From Azolla caroliniana (lineage: Eukaryota; Polypodiophyta): a stretch of 64,000 nucleotides of DNA. The notes below the pieces were generated by a model. It saw only the letters and a program-made list of their open reading frames with translations, searched no databases and had not been told where the DNA came from. The DNA is taken from NCBI GenBank assembly GCA_043228905.1, contig JBHGNT010000010.1, positions 930,001 through 994,000 of the forward strand. The letters are read 5' to 3'. Positions 1 to 12,358 of the stretch are shown here, in pieces; the stretch's first letter is position 1; each line of letters starts with the position of its first letter. The position numbers and the translations under genes are program-made.

Positions 1-3000
1 GTATCAATAGCATATTTTATGGTTGGGTACCAAGAGTAGGGTTCTCATGAAGATAAAGTGTAGGCTATCAACACGTGCTTCAATTGTACATTCACATGAG
101 CTGGAAAAGCATGTTGGAAAACTTGGGGTAAGGTAAATTACCTAGCCTACCTCACATTTGCAAGAACTCCTTGAAATGAAGTAGAAGGTTTCGAGTATGC
201 AATTCAAATGGTGACATGGAAATGGCTAGTTGAAATCCTTACACAATTGCCACCTTCATGTGAACATTAAGATAGCCGACATGACACACCAAGGAGAGAA
301 GTTTTGCACATCACAACCATTTAGCCACCTGGTATACCATACATATGTGAATATCTTTCTTTTGAAAATTGTAAACAATGTGAATCACCTGTGAACTTAC
401 ATTATGGCCAACTGTAGTGAGAGGAAACATTTGCTGAAAAATCTAACTTATTATGTCATATGCCTATGCCGAAGTTTAAATATCTTGTACCCTTGTGCCG
501 CCTATCTATTGCAACACACTACATAAAACATCCTAGAGTATGGGCTTGCTATATTTCAAATCAAGTTTGATCGACAAACTATGTAATTGTGTTGTTGATA
601 TTATATGTTTGAATATCCAATGTTTAAATAAAACCAAATTAGGGATGACAAATCATTGTCAATTGTTGAATTGTATAAGGATCACTAACCACGATGACAT
701 TGCATAAGTATTCTAACCTTTCCCAAATGGTTCATCTGAAGTCTAGAAATGAGGGAAACTTCCCATTATTCACTTATGAAACATGGATTGCATAGAAGAC
801 CTATCTCTATTAAGTAAAAAATAAGATTATGACAATATGCATAGACCTTTCGCTAGAAATATTAAAGAGCTTGCCTATTAATGCTACAAGGTGGTAAGTA
901 TACATGCTTACATTGGTTAACTTTAATAAATGACCGATCTTCGTCGATCTTACTAAACCAATGTACGTCGATGTGATTTTTGCATAAGGGTCGGCTCATT
1001 AAAAACAATAAATTCCTTTTTATGTTACTTTTTGTGAAATCAATTGATACTTTTTTGACTTTGACTCTATATCATGAACATGAGAAACTATAGTATGTCT
1101 TTTTTTACCTCATAATACATGACTCCTCATCTAATAGCAATGAGAAACATTAATTACTTTACACATCAAGTTTTGTGTCCCTTACTAATGCTAAGTGTTC
1201 CTCGATGGCATTTTGAAAAACCCAATTATGAGTGCATTCTCGAGTCCCAATGTTAAGAGTCTATTACTAATCAATAGACCAAAATAAAGTAAAAACTAGG
1301 TAAATAGATTGGATAGAAGAACCTGTTCCACTCAACCACCCCTGAGCCATGATCAAAACATAGTCAACCTACCGTCGACGTCCCATATCGCCGGATATTA
1401 GGATGACTAATACCTTGGAAGAGATTAACACGATCGTCGTGACGAAAGCCCGCACCATCAGTGTCTAAGACAGCAGCCTTCTGACATAATGTGTTTATGA
1501 GGGTAGCTAAGCCTTATCTTTATACCTCTTCCTCGGCCCCTTGAATAGATGTGCTTTTCTAAAAAGACTCTCCATTCATTGGTTGTCAAGATCATGATAG
1601 TGCATGCACCTATCATTCCTATCCAATTACATTAGTCCCTTTCTAACATTAGTGAACATACCATTCAATTATGTAAAAATTAGTGACCTACCCTCACATA
1701 CATTATGTGTACATAACACCCAACCTCCACCAATGCAAAGACTAACATTCTTGATGCTCCTTCCTAGCTATATCCTTCATCATGCAAACTAGCAGATGAG
1801 AAATAACATACATTCTATACATTTATTATTGTTGTGGAATGGCCAACTTGGTGAAAACATTCAAGATCTTGATTATGTGACTACATATAAATTGATATTT
1901 GGAAGAGGATTAAATATGTAAGGTGAAATTAATTCTTATTTAGATATAAGAATAAAGTTATGCAAAACTTCTCATAATAGTGCCAAACAATGTCTAAGAT
2001 AGACGTTCTACATGTTGGTTTAACCTTCAATACCGAGGAAAGTATCCCACGGTCCACCCTCTAAACAATACAAAACTTGTATACTTTTTTCGACTTAATG
2101 TCCATGTCAGTGATGGAAGTTATATGAGACTGAAAAAGTAATTGTTACAGTGCTTTTAGACTTTGGTCTAATTGTTATGATTGTTTTACAGACATACATA
2201 GACATTCTACACAACTCTAGAACTAATAAATATGCATGAAGATAAGGAGAACACAAAATTGAATGCTTTGAAGTATGCTTTTATGACATATAAAATGGTG
2301 TAAATTTAGATCCAACTGTAAATCTATACACATGTTCAGTGTATGCATATGCACCTAGATCTAGTGAAATATTGTACACTTTCTTATCCAATAGTCTATG
2401 TTGACATGCATATGGTGATATAGTTTATGTGACCTTACATACTAGTAACTACAATAATTTGGCAAATAAGCTCTAGTTTGACTGCAAAATGATAACAATA
2501 ACTTGGTAGTTCATTAAAAATGCATCCATGAATAGATGAATGCGTAGGTTTAAAACTTCAAGAAGAAGCTCGAAAAACTCATCTTTTGTTTCTACTCAAA
2601 TACATGTCAATGTGATGTTAAACTATGCATGCTCGAACTATTATTTATCTCAAAGATTCCATTAATGCTTAATTTGCGGTTAACATTTCTTTGAACAATG
2701 TGCGCTTTTATGTGAGAAGATGCGATCACTTTTCTATGTTTGGCTAGACAAAACCCTCTAAAGTCTTACTAATATATCGACTAAATCTCGTGTTCCTTTA
2801 TGTGTAAGTAGTTTGTTAAGAAAGTTAGAAGTCCGCAATTTTAATCTTATTGGGTAAAGGATGTTCATTGTTGTGAATTTGAGCATAGGTAGAAGCAATT
2901 TGTTATGGAGTGTATGCAAGCCCAGACATCTATAACGACTTTCGAATATAGAAGCGATATAAATGTTTGTCCTCGATAAATTCTCAATTGAGTGAATCTC

Positions 3001-3933
3001 GTCCCAACATGACTCCATACCTTATTACAACATTATTGAAAATGAATGTATTATTTTGTTATTTAACAATGTGAAATTTGATTAAGGTTACTTTGGACTT
3101 CTTTTATTTATTCTTGTTTTGTTTTGTGGTCCTCGTTCATCTTTTTAAGGACAATTGTTTTAGAGAAAGCAAGGAAATTATATTTGTTAAATGTTCAAAT
3201 CGAAAAACAACACACTTGCCAAAGAGAGCTCACTAATAATGTGAATTAGAAACTCTACTCCAACATTTCTATCTCTTTTGTATATGTTATAATGATGAAC
3301 GAGAAAAGGGAGAATGAAAAGAGCTACCAACATATGCCTACAAGTGGTTGCATAAGATTTACCTCATGGAACTAATGGTACCGTGCTCAACTAGTGGCAC
3401 GAAAAGTATACATGGGCATGTATACTTAATAATAAAGTGTTACTGATCCATGTGATGTTTTATTGGCAAATATGGTGCAAACAACATTAGTATATGCTAA
3501 GAGTCATTTTCATTAGGAATGTGTATGATTTAATTGAAGTATAATGTTTGGAGCATATTTGCCTACAACTTTCTAACTGGGTGAATGTTTTATATTACGC
3601 TACAACATAAAGTTTTATTGATGATATATCAAACAAGAAGTCATTTAATTGTGATGTGGAAGGAGTACAAGATCATGCATGTGTACAACCAGATTATTGG
3701 AGATAGAAATTCATGAGACCATTTCCATTTGTTTCTCAGAGGAAAGAATGGGCCCTTGATTATGCTCTTCAAGAATTCACCATTACTAGTTAGAGACTCT
3801 CGCAACTCTCTAGAGTCATTGAGCATCATAGACAACTTAACTAATTTGATCACGTCCCCTTCTTGTAACGGGTCAAGAGAATACCTTAAATGTTTTGTTT
3901 ACGTCCAAGAGTTTAATTTGATGGTCACTCAAT
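1..3933. other. Gene-poor AT-rich intergenic DNA
   Basis: No gene is supported here. The open frames are short (at most 86 codons), have no recognisable motifs and look like chance frames in AT-rich DNA. A slightly more GC-rich patch with several CG dinucleotides lies around 1340-1520 and may be an old transposon remnant, but no domain can be read from it. Confidence 0.6.
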
Positions 3934-4150
3934 GATAATAAATACCATATAAATAATATCATGTTTCTCTTGTAGCACCCTATTGGCAAGTCATATTCTT
4001 ATAAACCCATAAATTGGGGTCCAAACATTAAATATAACTCTAGTTGATAATAAATATTACATAATGCCACATTTCTCTTAGTGTGCCCTAGTGGTAAGTC
4101 ATCTTCTTATTAACCCATGCATGGAGAGCTCAAACCATGGTAGAATGTAG
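3934..4150 (+). repeat. Tandem pair of tRNA-like (SINE-type) repeats
   Basis: Two diverged direct copies about 111 bp apart start with GATAATAAATA at 3934 and 4045. Each contains a segment resembling a tRNA A box (CTATTGGCAAG, CTAGTGGTAAG) followed about 40 bp later by a B-box-like TC-loop sequence (GGGTCCAAAC, GAGCTCAAACC). This is the layout of a tRNA-derived SINE head. No complete cloverleaf or 3' tail can be defined, so the family assignment is tentative. Confidence 0.4.
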
Positions 4151-7100
4151 AGGTTGATTGCATGATATTCTAGCCTACATTGGACACCCTTTTCAATTAC
4201 ATATAAAATGTACAAAAGCATGACTTTTCACTACTATCTTTCTCTTGATACATAGAACGTTGAGATTGTGTTCATGACACCGTACTTAAGAATGCTTCAC
4301 TAATTCATTCCTCTTCATCTTCCTTGTATTATTCTCGATAATCTATGTTGCTCACTCATCTCCTTGCCACTAAGTCTTGTCACATTAAGAAAGCACGAGG
4401 TCATGTCATGAATATGAGCACACAAATTTGAGATTTCATGTGTATAAGCTTTTGAAGAGAAATTATCGGCATATGATGCGACATTGATCTCCACCATATT
4501 AGGGTGATTTCGTTATGATGGACGAGGCAATGTATGTACAAGGTAACTGTTGGCAAAAGGTTAGATATATCAAAGCCCAAGCATGTGGGATAGCTTATCA
4601 TGTACAAACAATAAGGTAAACACATGTGGTGGGTTGGTGGTAAATGCTAAGTAGGCACAAGGAGTGAGTTTAGTAGATAGTACAATATTTCAAATTACAA
4701 GAAACGGAGGGAACTATGGGTATGTACACCAATACTGAGTATCCTTGAAAGAAATCATTTCCCCAACATACTCCTGGAGTATATTATCCAATACATACTC
4801 TCATGTCATGAACGGATGAATTTCAAATATTTATTTTGTGCTAATGAACCAATCATTGAGCTAATCAAATTAGGCAACATTGATTTTAAGATGTAATTTT
4901 ATTAGTCATTTGCAATTCAAAATAGCATGTTGTAACATGGTAGGACAACATGGTTCCAAGCAAAGTAGGGAAGAACATTGGGGTTTGGTATGTGGATTTG
5001 TTTTTGCTAGTGATATGGTTGTCCCTTAATTATGATAGTTGAATGCTTTATAATGCTTTATATATATAATATATATATATATAGTTGGCGATGTTATTCC
5101 CACACGTTAATTTTGTTGACTCCTCAATTGTTACCCCCTCTTCCTAATGTGCCTTGGTGGTATCCAGTGGATCGAGTATTGACGTTAATCTCTACCAAGA
5201 TAGGTTTGTGAAAATCCGAAATTTGATACATTACAATGGAGGAGAATGAATGCAAGCCAAAATAATATTATATGGCATATGATTTCAAAAATCCCACACA
5301 TTGTAAGTTTTTATCTATCCTATATACTTGCTCTAGTTTCTTCTATCTTTTACAAATATCAACTTTATCTACACCTTAATTTAACCTATCGATCCTCCTT
5401 TTAGGCCATTTCGGTAGACTTATGCAATCAAGAAAATGTCTTAGGCCCTCTCAAGCTATTAAACAAACACATGCATTACATTAGTTGTAAAATATGGAAC
5501 AACATCATCAGCCAATACTTTCTTTCTCTTCATGACATCTCGTCTTTGAAGTCATCAACCTAGAGATGGTATTTGGAAGTTTAAGAATTTCCTCTTCATC
5601 ACCCAAGAATTGAGTCTTGCAATATACAAAGATTGAGAGATCCTAGGTTGATTGATTTGGAATTCAAACATATTTGGTCTAATCATGACCATGGCAGTGC
5701 ATCAAAATTCGAACATATTGGTTCTAATGCAAAAATATCTTACACATTTCTCCTCATGCGAAACAATATATATCTTATTGTTCCTTTGTTGTGACTTCAA
5801 TTGTATCTGAAAATGGTATATGTGGGAAGGAAAAGTGTGACCTATGTCTCCTACGAACTTTACCGAAAGTGGGAAAATTATCAACACCCAGTTCCAATAA
5901 CACAATGTGTTGTAGTTCTTACAAATGAAGGAGGGGAGTTAATGTACTTAATGAAAGAGTAAATCGATTGCCTTGATCCAACAACATGGGAGTGTGGGTG
6001 TGCAAATATTCACAAGACAATGGATTGGAAAAACATATTTAATGCTCAGTAAACAATAAGAGTGCATGTGTGCATTTATATATGGGCACTAATTTGCAGA
6101 ATATATTGAGGAGGGCGCAAGGTTGCGGGTATGTGTATATACATTGTAGTCGAAAGTATGAAAGATAGACGATTGGTTATTTGGAGGATAGATTTAATAT
6201 GATCCCTAGAGATATGATCATATTGCATTCAAAGATTCTATAGATTACTTTCTTTTTCCTATGAGAATGCAAGGTTTAATATATGAATCCACCAACACAT
6301 CTAATCTAAGGGTCATTCTGATGATAATAATCATAGTTCATAACCTAAGGGAAATTTTAGAGAGAATGTGTGCATGAGTGAGATCTTCATGAGATCTTTG
6401 AGCACACCTATTGTACTTACAATATCAAGACACATAAAGTATAATATACGCCTCTTCGCGTCTTCTTTTTGTAAAAAATATTACATTCTCTAACTATACC
6501 AACATACAAAGCATGATTGACAAGGTCATCAGTGGATCCAACAAATGCTGCAAACATCATTTGATGCAATTGCACCTCGTCGAAGGGCGAAACACACATT
6601 GGACTACACCCCACTTCACCCATCGAACAAAAAGCATTTCAAGGGCACCAATATCAAACACCATCCTATGGGCCAAGACCCACTGATGGGGGAATCCCTG
6701 TAATCAAAACCCAAAGTTGAGAAAATGAATTCTCAAATAACATATTGTATAGGAGAAACCTTTGGCTAACATTCTATGAGGACCATATACAAAAAACGAA
6801 AACCACTTCTATTCAAGACATTTCGTCATTTCAACCTACATGAAGAAGATATTCGCCATAAATGAACGAAGTTGATAATGTGCCAAAAAATCATAAGTCT
6901 CATCAACCAACCAAGACTTCTTCTCCATCAACTTGTGATGGATATCATTGTTCTTCACTTGAGGAATTACATATTTGTTGTTCAAAGAATCAACTTTCAT
7001 GGTTCGACTCCATCTAGCTTGTGTATGGATGAACAAGAACACCCAATATGTGTGGGCTAGACAACACACATCAAACCAGCCATGAATCGACGGTGTACAA

Positions 7101-7492
7101 AATCCTTTCCATGACTTATCTATGATATGGCCTAGTTTGATCTTCACGTTGGGCTTTCTAATGCATATATCATTTATTGTGTGTCCCTTGGATGTCTGTA
7201 CAAATCAATCTCTTTCTCTCTCTCTCTCTAAAGTAAAAAATTTGCTCATTGAATCGAAGTGCCCACATGGCCTTTATCTCTCTTCCCTAGACAATGATGA
7301 TACATATATTGATAAGTTCACTGGAGTGGTCGACACAACCCACGTGAACGATGGCATCCATCAATTGTTGGAAAGTTTGGGCGACAGATTTTAAAGCTCA
7401 ACGAGAGATGCTGAGTTCGGCTATATGTATCTTAAAGCTAGAGGCAAGCTTGGTGTTAGGAATCCCGAAAAACCCTAAAAGCCTAGAGAGGG

Positions 7493-7496
<4 letters not shown>
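4151..7496. other. Intergenic DNA without a supported gene
   Basis: AT-rich sequence with a short (TA)n tract at 5061-5083. Open frames of 60-103 codons occur on both strands (for example 6836-7147 minus and 7122-7394 plus). None shows a conserved domain or a convincing splice context. The 6400-7450 part is less AT-rich and could be a transposon relic, but I cannot name it. Confidence 0.5.

Positions 7497-7533
<37 letters not shown>
7497..7533. repeat. (TG)n microsatellite
   Basis: About 18 uninterrupted TG dinucleotides lie some 550 bp upstream of the cyclin D start. Open frames crossing it encode only Val-Cys repeats and are not genes. Confidence 0.95.
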
Positions 7534-7535
<2 letters not shown>

Positions 7536-7636
7536 ACCTTAAAACCCTAAAAGGCACATACATTCCCTGTTTGTCACATGATCATCTAAGAAACACTAGA
7601 AAGAAAAAGACCAAGACTGAAGACTTAGAATAAGAA

Positions 7637-7890
7637 TATATACATATACTGTTATACATATACATATACATATACCCATACGGTATACCCATATACATAC
7701 ATATATAATGTATATATACATTATACATTATACATATATAATTTATATACATAAAACACATACATTATACATATATAATGTATATACATAAACACATACA
7801 TTATACATATATAATGTATATACATAAACATATACATTATACATTATACATACATACATTATGATTATACAATATACATATACAAATGCA
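7637..7890. repeat. AT-rich palindromic minisatellite
   Basis: The tract is made of TATACATA, ACATTATACAT and ATATAATGTATA words. A unit of about 37 bp built on CATACATTATACATATATAA occurs at least twice (around 7756 and 7793) inside a longer run of TA/CA-rich repeats. Many words are self-complementary, so the region can form cruciforms. It lies in the cyclin D upstream region, followed by a T/C-rich stretch (7914-8070). Confidence 0.8.
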
Positions 7891-8089
7891 TTATTCATGT
7901 ATGCATATCTTAGTTTTTTTTTCTTCTTCCCCTTCCTCTTCAAAAGCTTAGTTTTTTTTAAAAAAATTTCACCCAAATGTATTTTGATTTACATACTTCT
8001 CGCCATGCTCTGTTTCATCTGCCATTGATGCTTCTCCCTCTTTTCTCCTCTTTTTTCTTTTCTTTCTCATTCCCTATTTCTGCTTCGAT

Positions 8090-10102
8090 ATGCCTCCCAG
8101 CTTAGCAGACCTTCTCTGCTGCGAAGATTTCTCGGGTTGTTTCTCTGACAATGACGTTGATAATGATGATGATGATGAAGAAGAAGAAGAAGAAGAAGAA
8201 GAAGAAGAAGAAGAAGAAGAAAGAAGGAAAAGGAAAAGAGGTTATAATTTGCCTTCTTCTTCTTCTTCTTCTTCATTATCATGGAGAGATTCTATGGCTA
8301 TGGTGCAACCAGAAGAAGAAGAAGAAGAAGAAGAAGAAGAAGAAGAAGATGATGATGATGAAGACATTGATATCCAAACGACATTTACTGCTCTTGTAGA
8401 GAGAGAGATCTTCCATGTGCCATGCTCCGATTATCTTCGGAAGTATGAAGAAAAGATTCTTGATGTCGAATCTCGGCAGAACGCAATAAATTGGATTTTT
8501 AAGGTACAGAGAGCTTTCTTCTTCTTCTTCTCCCTTTTACTCTGCTCTCTTATTGAGTCTTTTTCTCTGGACCTGCGTCTTCGTTTCATTTTTAGTTACT
8601 ATTTGTATTCTCTCCACTTCTAGGTTCTCACTCCATTCTTTGTTTTAAATCTGTTTGCGATGGTTTCGGTGGTCTTTCGAGATTTGTTTTAATTTGGATT
8701 GTGAAAGCATTCTTTGATTATGCAACGAATGCCTTTCTTGCTTCATCAATGTTTTGCTAAGTGTATACCTACCCAATCCTGTTGTGTCATCAAAGGTTCG
8801 GGATTTCTACAAATTTGGCCCTCTAACAGCCGCCTTATCTGTGAACTATCTTGATCGCTTCCTATCACTCCATCGAATTCCAGTAAGTGTTTGCTCTCTT
8901 TTTACCCTAAATCCTTACAGAGAAACCCTCGTTGAAACCCTGTTTTTTTTGCATTCTCTTCTTCATACCATCCCCAAAATCTCTTGTTTTTTGTGTGTTT
9001 CCACAGAAGTGCAAAGGTTGGATGATGCAGCTTCTGTCAGTGGCGTGCTTATCTTTAGCAGCCAAGATGGAAGAAACAGATGTCCCCCTACTTCTTGATC
9101 TTCAGGTAAATCATGGATGCTTTCAGGTGGATGGTTTCCTCTTTCATGCCATTGACGAGATGCAGAGAGATTGCGAAGATTTGTAACAATCACGTTTAAG
9201 AAATGAACCCGATGTGAATTGAGTTTTTAAAGGTTTCTTGAATCGAAATTCACATGATCTCATTTAAAACTTGAATGAACCTGATTAGTATAATTTAATC
9301 ATGTATCCTGTACTTATTTTTTATTTTTCAATGATCAAGACATAACAGGAGCGAGAAATTAATTCCATCACTATTATTATTGGCAATATCTCTACTTCAT
9401 TAACATGAGATTAATTTGACTCACCTTAAAAGGCAGTGTGTGTGTATATATGTAGTCATGGATTAAACTACAATTTCCTGTTCCCCTTGCAATCTTCTCA
9501 GGTTGGGCCTGATTGTATATTCGAGCCGCAAACCATTCAAAGAATGGAGTTACTTGTGCTCAGCACCCTCGAGTGGCGATTGAGCTCTGTCACTCCCTTC
9601 TCATACATAGATTTTTTTGTCCGCTATTTAGATCTTGCAAGTGACACACATTGTGTTTCATGTGCCCGAATTGATGAACTCATCCTGTCTGCATTTCAAG
9701 GTGAGCTTGGAAGGCTTGTATTGTGAGGATGATGGATGCATATTATTGTTAATAATATGTCATGTGTGACTGAGTTTTACACCATTTGTATACTTTTGTA
9801 GACATTAGATTTCTGTACTACTTGCCATCATCCATTGCTGCAGCGGCTGTTCTGTGTGCCGCCCAGGAGATGTGCTCCCCACAGTTCATTGAGTTTAAGA
9901 AGATCTTATTTTCCATGTTCCCCCAACACCTACACGTAAGTCTCTACTTAGCAATGATATTCTTTCTTTTTTCAGGTTAAATTTTCTATATTCAACTAAA
10001 ATTTGCACTTCTGGTATGTTCTGGTAATTCCAGGATTCATCAGAGAGCTGTTTTATGCTAATGGCAGAGCTTTTTTGCAATATGTACATCAACCAAGGGT
10101 GA
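8090..10102 (+). CDS. CYCD: D-type cyclin (six exons)
   Basis: Predicted G1 cyclin that binds a CDKA-type kinase and phosphorylates retinoblastoma-related protein in the nucleus. Exons: 8090-8503, 8796-8882, 9007-9105, 9502-9700, 9802-9935, 10034-10102. All junctions are GT-AG and the phases join, giving about 333 aa, normal for the family. Residues 8-12 (LLCCE) form the Rb-binding LxCxE motif. The cyclin box starts near residue 103 (LVEREI); [10 protein letters not shown] ends exon 1, and exon 2 carries [16 protein letters not shown], a D-cyclin signature. Exon 3 has [14 protein letters not shown], exon 4 [11 protein letters not shown], and exon 5 the cyclin C-terminal fold ([17 protein letters not shown]). 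Unusual: exon 1 contains two long acidic runs encoded by GAA/GAT repeats (residues about 24-44 and 75-91). The C-terminus is short, with no obvious PEST tail beyond the acidic N-terminus. Splice sites are predicted by eye. Confidence 0.9.
8177..8348 (+). repeat. Coding GAA microsatellites (polyglutamate) in cyclin D exon 1
   Basis: Two uninterrupted (GAA)n tracts, 8177-8221 and 8312-8348, encode runs of about 15 and 12 glutamates. A (TTC)n serine run (about 8257-8275) lies between them, and GAT repeats flank them to give aspartates. All are in frame with the LxCxE-containing first exon. Frames on the other phases give polylysine or polyleucine and are shadows. Confidence 0.9.
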
Positions 10103-12358
10103 TGTTTCATTCCTAGAAGCCCCATTGTGGGGGTGGGGGGGGAGGGGAGATATTTTATATGTATACATTAGCAGTGGTTGAAAGTACATAAAGCAGTATT
10201 AACTCCCAGATTTCCCTGCAACCACTCAGACAACGGATGATAGGCAGTTTTTGTAGGAATATGACAGTTTGAGTTGCTCGTGCCAACATGCAATCTGTCT
10301 GTCATATTGCCTACACATGCATCTGAGTTTGGTATATGCTGTAGTCCATGTGTCTCTATGAAAAAGGTTTGAAAAAGAGGGATCCCAATGCACAATTTGG
10401 GTTAGGTTTTGATACTAAATGACACACTGATGAATCCTGATGCGCACATAGTTTTGCTCAAAATTATGCAAATTGAGAGAGTAAGAGCAGCTCAATCATG
10501 CGGCTTTGCAGCATTTTGGCTTTGAGAAAACCTCAGTCTACTATCGATTATGTATGTAATGTATACTGTGTTTATGATCCAGGCTTTCCTGGTATTCGGC
10601 ACCTGAATACAACCATGGATCAAATTCCGTTGGGGGTGAAGATCACTTAGATGTATTAGTTTTGATGTAACAAATTTTCCAGACATTAAAGTTATTGGAT
10701 TTAAAGAGATGGTATCCCTGTATTAGGAATGAAGCGATTATTTGCCATCTGCATAGATCTGATGGTGATATGCCTTAACTTTACACTGTTCATTTTCCAA
10801 AGTGCTGCACACAGTGGGAACAAATTGTTGATGACATTATCGCATGAATTCAGACATATGTGGTGAACTTGAATTCAAAACATACTCAGAGAATTCCTCG
10901 AAAGACATTAATATTTCCATTGCAACTACAGGATAATGTCTAACGAACAAATTATTCCAAAAATATATCTGATTTTTTTCAAAAGTATATGCTTCCACTA
11001 TTACCTACACAAAAACTTTATAATGTAATCAATGTTCAAATACTTAACTGCAAAATAAACGTTTTGTTATAGTCAACAATACAATCTAGCTTGTGTTGAT
11101 TTTTTTATCAGCTTCAATCTAATGTTTCATTATTGGATATCAATGTTCAGGAAATTGCTCATAATAGCTGGAACCATATAAATTACAAAAATCAAGACAA
11201 CCATTAGATTGTTCAGGAAACTACGTGCACAGGTTTCATCATTGGATATCACATTCCACCTTTCGGGAAACCACATCATGATGGCTACAGACATGAGTTG
11301 TGAAAATTATCATTAACATTCAAGACAGCCATTAGATTGTTTAAAACTAGACTCTTCTTCACACATTACAACAATCAGTTTCAGGTGTTTTCACTTCTAC
11401 GTTATTCAGTTTTTTTCTTTATACACCAGTAATCAATCACTTGAAGAAGAAACATCCATCTTCTTTTTCCTCCTGGAACCAGTTTAATCAATCTAATTAA
11501 TCCTCCACAATCTCAAATCATAGAAATTTCTATTACTCTTTTTCATCTGATGAATCATCACAACCTAGGACTCTATCTAGCTTCATATGATCATTTAGGA
11601 AACAAAAAAGTGAAGTTCAATGTACATCAAGACTTCACTTAGTGGATGAAAACAGTGCAGAGAATGCTGACACCCAGCGCCATCTGGATTACTATCTAAA
11701 GAACCTGGCTAACAAAATTATGATTAATAAAGTTCATCAGAGAAAGGGAGAATCTAAATAGTAAACACGAAACTGCAGTGTAGAGCCAATTGGGAGAAAA
11801 AGAAATGGAAATAAGATTGTCTTGTTCGAAGGATATGTGTAATCATTAAGTAAGAAGAATGAAAAATGGATATTTTCAATGCTTGGCACCATTATAACGC
11901 ACATTCAAATAAATCACATCGATGAAGAATATCACTTGGGTCAATAAGCAGAAAATAGTCAGGCAAGCGTTAGTTCGTTATTAAAAAGGTTTATGTCAAA
12001 GTACCCAAAATGAATGGATATGGGGTATATATAGGATGACATTACCACTAAATAAAAAAAATCCTGCCAATATGGGAAGATGGTGCCCCCCTGACAGTTA
12101 CGTAACTTCTCATACCCAGTCATTATGTTGCCCGAAAACGTAAGCACTTGAGGATCTTTTGCATTGGTCTGGGATCCGTTATAGATCTTTATGAAGCCGA
12201 ATAGCTCTGACATAGATTATATCTCTCACAGAGCATCTGATACAAAACATGTGACACATGCAAATCTTGTCGAAACCACTTGTTATCTACCTGCTATGGA
12301 GAATAAGTGGTAGGTCTTCTTAGTTTTAAATCCTATACATTCAATAGAAAGTCATCAT
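10103..12358. other. Convergent 3' intergenic region, cyclin D / PP2C
   Basis: Both flanking genes point into this region, so it should hold the two 3' UTRs and polyadenylation sites. A G-run (about 10130-10146) lies just after the cyclin stop. No other coding sequence is supported; the 84-codon minus frame at 11959-12213 lies in the predicted PP2C 3' flank and shows no domain. Short diverged direct repeats (for example ATTGGATATCA near 11133 and 11236, with AGACAACCATTAGATTGTTC-type words near 11197 and 11321) are visible. Confidence 0.5.

Noticed and set aside
6836-7147. 103-codon minus-strand frame as a conserved gene or transposase
   Set aside because: No recognisable domain and no neighbouring exons. 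It stays a possible relic only.
8067-8399. Polyleucine (minus) and polylysine (plus) frames across the GAA repeats
   Set aside because: They are other-frame readings of the microsatellites inside cyclin D exon 1, which has clear domain support.
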